Shown here one piece after another: positions 19,937 through 28,200 of a stretch of DNA of 32,423 nt; position 1 is the stretch's first letter, and every line of letters starts with the position of its first letter. The stretch is from a bacterium. Lineage in GTDB: Bacteria; Bacillota; Clostridia; Christensenellales; Aristaeellaceae. Made by a program: the position numbers and the translations under genes. A model generated the notes under the pieces. That model had not been told where the DNA came from, made no database searches, and saw only the letters and a list, made by a program, of their open reading frames with translations. The stretch is taken from the NCBI GenBank assembly GCA_004563405.1, contig SFTH01000028.1, positions 1 to 32,423 of the forward strand. Reading direction: 5' to 3'.

Positions 19937-20215
19937 TTACTTGCGGGTCGACGCTTTTTCACCGGCGTGTCCCCTGAAAGTACGGGTGGGGGCGAATTCG
20001 CCGAACTTGTGTCCGACCATATCCTCAGTCACATAGACCGGAACATGTCTGCGGCCGTCATGGACGGCAACCGTATGTCCAATGAACTGCGGGAAAATGG
20101 TAGAGGAACGAGACCAGGTCTTCAGAACCTTCTTCTCGCCGGCCGCGTTCAGCTCCTCGACGCGCTTGAGAAGCGCGGGCTGAATGAACGGTCCCTTCTT
20201 AACAGATCTGCTCAT
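19937..20215 (-). CDS. rpsS: 30S ribosomal protein S19
   Basis: A 92-residue S19 of the 30S head, forming a complex with S13. MSRSVKKGPFIQPALLKRV at the start, TWSRSSTIFPQFIGHTVAVHDGRRHVPVYVTEDMVGHKFGEFAPTRTFRGHA in the middle and a basic tail. Normal length, 21 nt after rplB. Confidence 0.98.
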   Translation of the reverse strand: MSRSVKKGPFIQPALLKRVEELNAAGEKKVLKTWSRSSTIFPQFIGHTVAVHDGRRHVPVYVTEDMVGHKFGEFAPTRTFRGHAGEKASTRK

Positions 20216-20236
20216 TTGGTTTGCCTCCTTTCAGGC

Positions 20237-21073
20237 TTACTTCTTCTTGGACTTCCTGCTGACGATCAGCTTGTCGGAATACTTGCGATGCTTGCGGGTC
20301 TTGACGCCCTGGGTCTTCTTGCCCCACGGGGACATCGGCGCAGGCATACCCACCGGAGAACGGCCTTCGCCGCCGCCGTGCGGATGGTCGCAGGGGTTCA
20401 TCACGACACCGCGGACGGAGGGACGGATGCCCAGATGACGGGAACGACCGGCCTTACCGATGCGAACGTTGGAGTGGTCGGTGTTGCCAACCTGGCCGAC
20501 AGTCGCGCGGGCGTTCATGGACACCTTGCGAACCTCGCCGGAGGGCAGGCGGACCTGGGCGTAGGCGCCTTCCTTGGCCATCACCTGCGCGGCAGTGCCG
20601 GCGGAACGGACCATCTGGCCGCCGCGGCCAACCTTGATTTCCACGTTGTGGATCAGGGTGCCCAGCGGGATGTTCTCGATCGGGAGGCAGTTGCCCGGCT
20701 TGATGTCGGCCTCGGGGCCGCTCATCACGGTGTCGCCGACCTTGAGGCCCAGCGGAGCCAGGATGTATCTCTTCTCGCCGTCCGCGTAGTACAGCAGGGC
20801 GATGAAGCAGGTGCGGTTCGGATCGTACTCGATGGCCTTGACGGTCGCCGGAATGCCATCCTTGTTGCGCTTGAAGTCGATGATGCGGTACTTTCTGCGC
20901 GCGCCGCCGCCCTGATGACGGACGGTGATCTTGCCGTGATGATTGCGGCCGGCCTTGTGACGCAGATCGGTCACCAGAGAGCGCTCAGGCTCCTTCTTGG
21001 TGATCTCTTCGAAGGTCAGAACCGACATGAAGCGCCGCGCGGGCGAAGTCGGCTTGTACACTCGAATTGCCAT
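20237..21073 (-). CDS. rplB: 50S ribosomal protein L2
   Basis: A 278-residue L2, needed for subunit association and peptidyl-transferase activity. The start MAIRVYKPTSPARRF at 21073 is chosen over an in-frame start at 21124 that adds 17 residues from the intergenic hairpin region. The conserved loop MNPCDHPHGGGEGR with the histidine near the peptidyl-transferase centre is intact, as are GRNHHGKITVRHQGGGARRKYR and the C-terminal KTRKHRKYSDKLIVSRKSKKK. Confidence 0.98.
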   Translation of the reverse strand: MAIRVYKPTSPARRFMSVLTFEEITKKEPERSLVTDLRHKAGRNHHGKITVRHQGGGARRKYRIIDFKRNKDGIPATVKAIEYDPNRTCFIALLYYADGEKRYILAPLGLKVGDTVMSGPEADIKPGNCLPIENIPLGTLIHNVEIKVGRGGQMVRSAGTAAQVMAKEGAYAQVRLPSGEVRKVSMNARATVGQVGNTDHSNVRIGKAGRSRHLGIRPSVRGVVMNPCDHPHGGGEGRSPVGMPAPMSPWGKKTQGVKTRKHRKYSDKLIVSRKSKKK

Positions 21074-21128
21074 GGTGTTTTCTCCCCTTTTCTTGAATTG
21101 GTTCTTTATCGGCGAACCTGCCATGATT

Positions 21129-21146
21129 GGAAGGCTTCAGCCTTCC
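21129..21146 (-). promoter_or_regulatory. Hairpin in the rplW-rplB gap
   Basis: A perfect 8-bp palindromic stem (21129-21136 / 21139-21146; in RNA more likely 7 bp with a tetraloop) lies in the 100-nt gap between L23 and L2, about 55 nt before the L2 start. No U-tract follows. It could be a processing site, an attenuator or a protein-binding site. A TATAAT at 21159-21164 upstream of it has no matching -35. Confidence 0.4.
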
Positions 21147-21173
21147 GGGGGCGGGCTTATTATATAGAAGAAA

Positions 21174-21482
21174 TTAAGCTTCTTCCTCCGCCATGCCCTC
21201 GAAGAACGGGATGCCCTTGGAATCCTTCTTCAGGGTCACGATGGCCTTCTTCACCTCAGGGGTACGACCCTGGGTGCGGCCCTGGCGCTTCATCTTGCCC
21301 TGCGTGCGCATGGTGTTCACGCTTTCAACCTTCACGCCCTCGAAGATCTCCTCGATGGCGGCCTTGATTTCGGTCTTGTTCGCGCCGATGGCCACTTCGA
21401 AGGTGTACTTCTTCTGCGCCATGGCGTCGTAGGATTTCTCCGTCAGGACCGGCTTCTTGATGATGTCATATGCCTTAGTCAT
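21174..21482 (-). CDS. rplW: 50S ribosomal protein L23
   Basis: A 102-residue L23 at the tunnel exit, the main docking point for trigger factor and SRP. AYDIIKKPVLTEKSYDAMAQKKYTFEVAIGANKTEIKAAIEEIFEGVKVESVNTM is standard, followed by the basic rRNA-binding loop QGKMKRQGRTQGRTPEVKKAIVTL. Its ATG overlaps the rplD stop by four bases. Confidence 0.98.
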   Translation of the reverse strand: MTKAYDIIKKPVLTEKSYDAMAQKKYTFEVAIGANKTEIKAAIEEIFEGVKVESVNTMRTQGKMKRQGRTQGRTPEVKKAIVTLKKDSKGIPFFEGMAEEEA

Positions 21483-22105
21483 TCTGCATAAACCTCCTCA
21501 ACCAGCTTAACGGCTTCCTGCGAAATGATGAACTTGTCGCAGTCGAGAATGTCGTGGACGTTCAGGCTGCCGACGAAGGTGGTCTTCACGCCGGGGATAT
21601 TGTTGCTGGCGCGAACGATCATCTGATCGACGTCCTTGGTCACGATCAGGGCCTTCTTCTCCGCGCCCAGGGCCTTGAGCATCGCAGCGATGTTCTTGGT
21701 CTTGGCCTCGGTCAGGGCCAGCTGGTCGATCACCATCATCTCAGAAGCGGAAACCTTGCAGCTCAGCGCGCTGCGCATCGCCAGGCGGCGAACCTTGCGC
21801 GGAACAGAGATGCGATAGTCGCGCGGCTTGGGCGCGAACACGACGCCGCCGTGGGTGAACTGGGGGGCTCTGCGGCCATGGTGGCGCGCGTTACCGGTGC
21901 CCTTCTGGCGGTAGATCTTGCGGCCGCCGCCACGGACTTCCGTGCGGGTCTTGGCCGACTGCGTGCCCTGGCGCTGCGCGTTCAGATAGGCGCGAACGAC
22001 CGTGTGCATCGCACTGGTGTGTACCTCAGCGCCGAAGACTTCATCGCTCAGAGCGATTTCGCCGACCTCAGCGCCCTGCATGTTGTAAACTTTCACGTTT
22101 GCCAT
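21479..22105 (-). CDS. rplD: 50S ribosomal protein L4
   Basis: A 208-residue L4, whose extended loop reaches the exit tunnel (KTRTEVRGGGRKIYRQKGTGNARHHGRRAPQFTHGGVVFAPKPRDY, about residues 53-98). In E. coli L4 also represses the S10 operon by binding its leader. The globular domain contains IDQLALTEAKTKNIAAMLKALGAEKKALIVTKDVD. It starts 15 nt after rplC. Confidence 0.98.
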   Translation of the reverse strand: MANVKVYNMQGAEVGEIALSDEVFGAEVHTSAMHTVVRAYLNAQRQGTQSAKTRTEVRGGGRKIYRQKGTGNARHHGRRAPQFTHGGVVFAPKPRDYRISVPRKVRRLAMRSALSCKVSASEMMVIDQLALTEAKTKNIAAMLKALGAEKKALIVTKDVDQMIVRASNNIPGVKTTFVGSLNVHDILDCDKFIISQEAVKLVEEVYAE

Positions 22106-22120
22106 GATTGCGTCCTCCTA

Positions 22121-22762
22121 TCAACCCTTGATTGCGTCGCGTACCATGACGAGGCTGCCGTTCGCACCGGGGATGGCGCCCTTGATCATGAGCAGGTTGC
22201 GCTCGGCGTCGACCTTGACGACTTCAAGGTTCTGAACGGTGACGCGCTCGCCGCCGTACTGACCGGCCATGTGCTTGTTCTTGAATACGCGAGACGGGTC
22301 AGAGTTTGCACTCAGAGAGCCGACGCCACGGTGATACTTGGAACCGTGCGCCATGGGGCCGGTGTGCTGATTCCACCTCTGGATCGCGCCGGTGTAGCCG
22401 TGGCCCTTGCTGGTGCCGATCACGTCGATCTTATCGCCTTCGGCGAAGACATCGCACTTGATGCTGTCGCCGACCGAGTAGCCCGAGATATCCTCGAAGC
22501 GGAACTCGCGCAGGTGGCGTGCCGGGGCGACGCCAGCCTTGGCAAAATGACCTTGCTCGGGCTTGTTGAGGAGTTTCTTCGCGCGCTGTTCCGTCAGAGC
22601 GCCGAAACCAACCTGAACTGCTTCGTAGCCGTCGGTCGCGACAGTCTTCACCATGGTCACGGTGCAGGGGCCTGCCTCAACGACGGTGACCGGTACGAGA
22701 CGTCCGTCATCGACGAAAATCTGGGTCATACCGATCTTTTTGCCGAGAATTGCCTTTTTCAT
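22121..22762 (-). CDS. rplC: 50S ribosomal protein L3
   Basis: A 213-residue L3, an assembly initiator whose loop reaches the peptidyl-transferase centre. Begins KKAILGKKIGMTQIFVDDGRLVPVTVVEAGP; the central TSKGHGYTGAIQRWNQHTGPMAHGSKYHRGVGSLS and MAGQYGGERVTVQNLEVVKVD are typical. A 110-nt gap with strong secondary structure separates it from rpsJ, an unusual break in this normally compact gene pair. Confidence 0.98.
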   Translation of the reverse strand: MKKAILGKKIGMTQIFVDDGRLVPVTVVEAGPCTVTMVKTVATDGYEAVQVGFGALTEQRAKKLLNKPEQGHFAKAGVAPARHLREFRFEDISGYSVGDSIKCDVFAEGDKIDVIGTSKGHGYTGAIQRWNQHTGPMAHGSKYHRGVGSLSANSDPSRVFKNKHMAGQYGGERVTVQNLEVVKVDAERNLLMIKGAIPGANGSLVMVRDAIKG

Positions 22763-22788
22763 TGTTACACCTCTTTCGGTATGTTCAA

Positions 22789-22865
22789 GGTAACCGCTTG
22801 GCAGTTACCGTTTGATAAAGCCGCGGGAGGCTTCCGTGTGAGATCCGGTCCTCCGCGAAGGCTTT
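22789..22865 (-). promoter_or_regulatory. Structured spacer between rpsJ and rplC
   Basis: The 110-nt gap holds two stems. A long interrupted hairpin pairs 22817-22830 with 22850-22865 (about 13 bp with small bulges and a 19-nt loop). A 6-bp hairpin pairs 22789-22794 with 22804-22809 about 27 nt before the rplC start. Neither is followed by a U-run. It may serve translational control or RNA processing of rplC; no promoter is apparent. Confidence 0.4.
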
Positions 22866-22872
22866 CGCCTCT

Positions 22873-23181
22873 TTACAGCTTGATCTCGATTTCAACGCCT
22901 GCCGGCAGGTCGAGCTTAGTCAGCGCGTCCACCGTGCGGGGAGTGGGCTGCAGGATGTCGATGAGGCGCTTGTGGGTTCTCATCTCGAACTGCTCGCGGG
23001 AGTCCTTGTGCTTGTGGGGGGAGCGCAGGATCGTCACGATCTCCTTCTCGGTCGGGAGCGGGATCGGGCCGGACACGCGGGAGCCGGTGCGCTTCGCAGT
23101 CTCAACGATGCGCGCGGCGCTCTGGTCGATGATCGAATGCTCGTAAGCCTTCAGCTTGATGCGGATCTTCTGGTTCGCCAT
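22873..23181 (-). CDS. rpsJ: 30S ribosomal protein S10
   Basis: A 102-residue S10, a 30S head protein and, as NusE, a partner of NusB and NusG in transcription antitermination. NQKIRIKLKAYEHSIIDQSAARIVETAKRTGSRVSGPIPLPTEKE and the C-terminal LDLPAGVEIEIKL are standard. The start at 23181 has AGGAGGA 6 nt upstream; a longer frame to 23391 only covers the leader. First gene of the ribosomal supercluster. Confidence 0.98.
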   Translation of the reverse strand: MANQKIRIKLKAYEHSIIDQSAARIVETAKRTGSRVSGPIPLPTEKEIVTILRSPHKHKDSREQFEMRTHKRLIDILQPTPRTVDALTKLDLPAGVEIEIKL

Positions 23182-23396
23182 GGTCTTTCCTCCTGTTTTG
23201 AACTCATGCACACGCTGCCGGGCGTGTTTCATTATTTTTTCTTGCGACGGGCATGAGCTCCGTCGTCCGATTGATGCGGACTGGTCCCCGGAAATTACCG
23301 GCCTTGCCGCAACCTTCCGGTTCATCCCTGCCGTCGCGCGCGCTTCGTTTCCCTGCCGCAAACCGGCATTTGCGCGCAGAAATCCCCGCACACGAC
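23182..23396 (-). promoter_or_regulatory. Structured leader of the S10 operon
   Basis: About 215 nt separate the predicted transcription start from rpsJ. The leader is GC-rich and contains a 6-bp hairpin with 9-nt loop (23245-23265). Another perfect 6-bp hairpin with 6-nt loop (23210-23227) ends 16 nt before the AGGAGGA ribosome-binding site. In E. coli the S10 leader is the L4 target for attenuation and translational repression; a similar role here is inference. No U-rich terminator is seen in the leader. Confidence 0.5.
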
Positions 23397-23402
23397 CTTC
23401 TA

Positions 23403-23431
23403 ATTATACCTCAAAACCACGATTTTTTCAA
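23403..23431 (-). promoter_or_regulatory. Main promoter of the S10-spc supercluster
   Basis: On the minus strand TTGAAA (23431-23426), an exact 17-bp spacer and a perfect TATAAT (23408-23403) form the best promoter in the window. The region upstream (23432-23490) is rich in A and T tracts (minus strand: GAAAAAAGTAG and TTTTTACAAAAG), consistent with an UP element. It lies just after the terminator of the dnaE transcript. Confidence 0.88.
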
Positions 23432-23497
23432 ATATTTCTGCCCCGGCTTTTGTAAAAACAGGGCGCAAACGACTACTTTTTTCAAACACTTAACTCA

Positions 23498-23524
23498 AAA
23501 AGGCCGCCTCGAAGGCGACCTTTT
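23498..23524 (-). terminator. Intrinsic terminator of the dnaE-glycosyltransferase operon
   Basis: On the minus strand a 12-bp stem containing one G-U pair with a 3-nt loop exits into TTTTTGAG. It lies about 155 nt after the stop of the GT-C gene and just before the rpsJ promoter region, so it insulates the ribosomal operon. The G-U pair becomes a C-A mismatch on the plus strand, which supports minus-strand use. A separate 7-bp hairpin (23653-23670) without a U-run sits 7 nt after the gene's stop. The remainder of 23524-23677 shows nothing else I can assign. Confidence 0.85.
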
Positions 23525-23677
23525 CTGAAATAAAACGCCCGGATGCGTGTACACCGGATTCCCGCCGCCGGAGCCGGGAAACGCACGGGTGCGTGTATCC
23601 CGCAACAAGCCCGCACATTGCCCGGTTTTTACCCCGCGCCGTTCGCCGTTTTTGCCCGCTTCCGCGGGCAGAACCGC

Positions 23678-25207
23678 TCAGGCCGTCTGCCCGTCGGTTG
23701 CGGAAGCGCCGCCGGAGAGATCCCTGCGCCGGTAGAGCGTGTACTCCGCGTTTGCCTCAGGGGCGAGGTATTCATCCTTCATGTGCATGACCTGTTCATA
23801 TTTGCTGCCGTCGATTTCCAGTTCCGTCAGCGAGCTGTTGCAGACGACCACATAATCCGCCTTGCCGTTCTCCACAATCGACGCATGATCCCATCTCCAT
23901 TCCCCTCCATCCAGGTTAATCATGCAGAACCAGCGCGTGATGGGTTCAACGCCCGCCGCACCATAGAAACCGCCATCCTGGAAGTCACAATTGAGGAGCG
24001 TGGGATCCTCCGTCTGATTGATCACATCGGCAAACACCGTCTGAACCAGCTTTTCCTTCGGAAAGCTGATCTTCGCAATCATATTTGCGTTCAGCACCGA
24101 CGCGCAGCAAGCGACCGCCGCAGCCGCGGCGACGCCGAGTCTCGCCAGAATCCGCCTGCGGGCAGCCAGCCACTCCGCAAGATTCAGCAGCGGCACCAGC
24201 GCCAACGGCACAATATACGCCCATACGTAGAACATGTACCTGTAAAACCGCCCGTTGATGTATGCGAACGCACCCGTGCAAGCCATCATTGCAAACAGGC
24301 AAATCTTTGCCCGCCAGGGGAAGCGCCTGGAAACCAGCGCGCTCAACCCCGCCGACGCGATCGCGAGGGCGATTCCCGGATTCCTCCGCACGCCGTGCCA
24401 GTTGCCTCGCAAAATGCCATACAGGACGCTGCCCTTTCTCCGATAGCCGGTCAGGTTCTTCACGATGTAGACCTGGAACAGATCCTTCAACGCGCCGTTG
24501 ACCCCAAAGTAAATCATCCAAGGCAGCGAAGCCAGGGCCATGCCCGCCAGAAACAGCGCGCACATTTTCAGCGCCCGCCAGATCTTCCGGTCCCGGATCA
24601 CGCAGTCGATGGCGATCACCGCCATCCAGGCAAAGTGTGCGCCCAACAGGGAGAACTTGATCCATAACACGCAGCCGGCCAGCACGCCATTGCGCACCAG
24701 GCACGCGTTGCTCATCTCCCGGTCGTTCACAAAGTAGCGCAGCGCCTCATACACCGACCAGGCGATCATCGGCGTGCACAGCTCCTCCGCGCTGTCGCCA
24801 AATCGAAAGGCGTCCGTAGCCCCCAGAAGCGCCGCCGCCGCAATCAGCAGGGGAATGCAGTATTCGCCCCGAAACCCGAACAGCCGCAGGGTTCTGTATC
24901 CGGCGTAGAGAAATGCCGCGCAGGCAAGCGTCTCCAGCAGGTACACGCCCAGGAAGCTCCCGAACGACACCTGCACCGCCAGATAGTGCAAAAAGTACAG
25001 CAGCGGCCCCTTGTGATCCATCAGATCCCGGTAGGGCATCTTTCCCGCGTCCATTCCCCGGGCCACGGTCATGTAGCACTGAGAATCCACCCACGGATTT
25101 GTGGGATAGAGCGGCGAAGACGTGGTCATGACCAGCATGATCAGCGCCGCCGCAAACAGAAACACCAGAAAGACAACCCATTCCCTCTTCCGAACCACGG
25201 AAACCAC
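23678..25207 (-). CDS. GT-C-type polytopic membrane glycosyltransferase-like protein
   Basis: A 509-residue membrane protein with about ten hydrophobic helices between residues 12 and 375, and a soluble C-terminal domain of about 130 residues. The first extracellular loop, SSPLYPTNPWVDSQCYMTVARG followed by PYRDLMDHKGPLLYF, matches the GT-C (ArnT/PMT-like) architecture. There an acidic residue after helix 1 is catalytic (here probably the Asp in NPWVDSQ) and the donor is a lipid-linked sugar. Acceptor and sugar are unknown. GTG start at 25207, 11 nt after dnaE, with GAGGA upstream. Co-transcription with dnaE is not functionally obvious. Confidence 0.75.
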   Translation of the reverse strand: MVSVVRKREWVVFLVFLFAAALIMLVMTTSSPLYPTNPWVDSQCYMTVARGMDAGKMPYRDLMDHKGPLLYFLHYLAVQVSFGSFLGVYLLETLACAAFLYAGYRTLRLFGFRGEYCIPLLIAAAALLGATDAFRFGDSAEELCTPMIAWSVYEALRYFVNDREMSNACLVRNGVLAGCVLWIKFSLLGAHFAWMAVIAIDCVIRDRKIWRALKMCALFLAGMALASLPWMIYFGVNGALKDLFQVYIVKNLTGYRRKGSVLYGILRGNWHGVRRNPGIALAIASAGLSALVSRRFPWRAKICLFAMMACTGAFAYINGRFYRYMFYVWAYIVPLALVPLLNLAEWLAARRRILARLGVAAAAAVACCASVLNANMIAKISFPKEKLVQTVFADVINQTEDPTLLNCDFQDGGFYGAAGVEPITRWFCMINLDGGEWRWDHASIVENGKADYVVVCNSSLTELEIDGSKYEQVMHMKDEYLAPEANAEYTLYRRRDLSGGASATDGQTA

Positions 25208-25218
25208 CCCATCCTCGT

Positions 25219-28200
25219 TTACTTGAGTACAATCGCGTCCGGGCCAATCAGATTGGCTAGCGCGCCAAAGTCGTAACCCTCGTCCACCCAGTACTCCCGG
25301 GGCGCCTGCACGGCGCGCCGGCCGCCCTCCGGCGAGATTTCCACCAGCACCACCGGGATGCGGCCGGGCGTCTCGGCCAGCACAGCCAGCACCGCCTCCC
25401 GCTGCCCGGGCGCGAGCTTCAGATAGAGCTTGCGCACGCCGTCCCCCGCCCGCGCAGTGCGATTCGCCTCCCGCTGAGGAGCTGCGCCCCGCAGGGGCTC
25501 CACCCGATCCAGCAGCAGCTTGGGCTCCTCGTCCTCACGAACGGAGAGCTTGCCGCTCATCAATACCGCCGCGTTGAGCTCCAGCTGGGTGGAGACCCGC
25601 TCGTACACCTTGGGAAAGACCAGCACCTCCGTCACGCCGTAGAGATCCTCCAGCTGCACGAAGGCCATCATGTTGCCAGACCTGGCCGCCTTCATCTTCT
25701 TCTCGGCGATCAGTCCGCCCATGCGCACGTTTTTCTGATCCCAGGACATGCCGTGGTCCTCCCGCTCGGTAAGCTCGCCCAGAAAGCGGGAATTGATCTC
25801 CAGCCGGCCCATCTCCTCCGCATACTCGTCCAGCGGATGCCCGGAAATGTACACGCCCGTGGTCTCGCGCTCCATCTGAAGCCGCATGGGCAGGTCAAAC
25901 TCCGGCAGGCTGGGCATGGGCGGCGGCGGGGCCTGCACCGTGCTCTCTCCCATGTCGAACAGGGAAATCTGGCCGGAGATCACGCTCTTGTGCTGGCGGG
26001 CCGCGCCGTCCATGGCCTTTTCAAACACATGCAGCTTCTGGCTGCGGGTCCCGGGCAGGCGGTCGAAGGCGCCCGCGCGAATCAGGCTCTCCACGCCCTT
26101 TTTGTTGATGGTCCGGGTCGCGTTGCGGTTGATGAAGTCGTAGAGGTCGGCATAGGGGCCGCCGCTTTCCCGCTCCTCCACCAGCTCGGCGATGGCGGCG
26201 TGCCCCAGGTTCTTCACGCCGGCCAGACCGAAGCGCACGCCCTTTTTGCCGTCCAGCCAGCCCACGGAGAACTTCTCCTGGGACGCGTTCACGTCCGGCG
26301 GCAGCACGGGCACGCCCCGCTTGCGCAGCGCCTGAATGTAATAGGCGATCTTGACGGTGTTGCCCGTCATGGAGTTCATCAGCGCCGCCATGAACTCCAC
26401 GGGATAGTGGAGCTTGAGCCATGCCGTCTGCACGGCGACCACGGCATAGGCGGCGGCGTGGGACTTGTTGAAGGCATAGCTGGCGAAGGCGGTCATTTCA
26501 TCGAAGATCTGCTCCGCGACCTCCGCAGACACGCCGTTGCGCACGCAACCGGGCACGACGGTCTTTCCGTCCTCATCGAGGCCATAGATGAAGTTCTGCT
26601 TCTCCTTCGCCATCACGTCGTGCTTCTTCTTGGCCATGGCGCGGCGCACCAGATCGCTGCGGCCCATGGAATAGCCCGCCAGATCCCGGACGATCTGCAT
26701 CACCTGCTCCTGATACACCATGCAGCCGTAGGTCACGTCCAGGATGGGCTTGAGCTTCGGCGTGAGATAGCGCACGCTGGAGGGATCCTCCTTGCCCTGA
26801 ATGTAGCGGGGAATGGACTCCATCGGGCCGGGACGGTAGAGGGAGATGGCGGCGATGATGTCCTCAAAGTTACTCGGGCGCATGCTCTGCAAAAACTGCC
26901 GCATGCCCGAAGATTCCAGCTGGAACACGCCGTCCGTATCGCCCTCGGAGATCATCGCATACACGCCGGCGTCGTCGAAGGGAATGTCCTCCGTGCGAAT
27001 CGTCCCGCCGCCGTTCTGCGCCACCATCTCCTCGGTGTCCATGATCACGTTCAGCGTGCGCAGCCCCAGAAAGTCCATCTTCAGAAGGCCCAGGGCCTCC
27101 ACGTCGCCCATGGGAAACTGGGTGGTGATCACGTCGTCGTTCTTCTGCAGAGGCAGATAGTCCACCACCGGCCGTGCGGTGATCAGCACGCCCGCAGCGT
27201 GGGTGGAGGCGTTGCGCGGCATGCCCTCCAGCTTGCGGGCCATGTCGATCATCCGGCGCACCTCGGGATCGCCCTCGTAGGCGCGCTTCAGCTCCGGGCT
27301 GATGCTCAATGCCCGCTCCAGCGTCATCTTCAGTTCAAAAGGCACCATCTTGGCGATGGCGTCCGTCTGCTGATAGCTCATGCCCAGCACGCGCCCCACG
27401 TCCCGCAGCACGGCCCGGGCGGCCATGGTGCCGAAGGTGATGATCTGGGCCACATGATCCGCGCCGTAGCGCTCCCGCACATAGTCGATCACCTGGCCCC
27501 GGCGCTCATAGTCGAAGTCGCAGTCGATATCGGGCATGGAGATGCGCTCCGGGTTCAGAAAGCGCTCGAACAGCAGGTTGTACTTCAGAGGATCGATCTC
27601 TGTGATGCCCAGGGAGTAGGCCACGATGGAGCCCGCGCCGCTGCCGCGCCCCGGGCCCACGCCCACGCCGTGGGTCTTGGCGTAGTGGATGAAATCCCAG
27701 ACGATCAGGAAGTAGTCCACATAGCCCATCTTTTCAATCACACCCAGCTCGTAGTCGAGCCGCTCCCACGCGTCCCGGCGCTCCTCGCCGTAGAGGCGGC
27801 GCACGCCCGCCTTGCACAGGCCGCGAAGGTAGGCGGTGTCGTCCGTCACGCCCTCCGGCAGCGGAAACTTCGGCAGATGGGTGGTGGAGAAGTCAAACTC
27901 CACATGGCAGCGCTGGGCGATTTCCTCCGTGCGCTCAATCGCCTCCCGGAAGTTGGGAAAGACCGCGCGCATCTCCTCCTCGGACTTGACGTAGAGCTGG
28001 TCGGTCTCCATGCGCATGCGATTCTCGTCCTGAAGGGTCTTGCCCGTCTGGATGCACATCAGCACCTCCTGCATCTGCGCATCCTCCCGGGTCAGATAGT
28101 GGCAGTCGTTGCTGCACACCAGGGGAATGTCCATCTCCCGGGCCAGCTTTACCAGCCGGGGCAATACCTGCTTCTGCTCGGGCAGGCCGTGATCCTGAAG

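Noticed and set aside
21159..21164. TATAAT on the minus strand in the rplW-rplB gap as a promoter
   Set aside because: No acceptable -35 hexamer at 16-18 bp and no extended -10 TG. It is probably a chance match around the rplW stop codon.
23653..23670. 7-bp hairpin right after the GT-C gene as the operon terminator
   Set aside because: No U-tract follows on the minus strand. The stronger stem with TTTTT at 23498-23524 is the better terminator.
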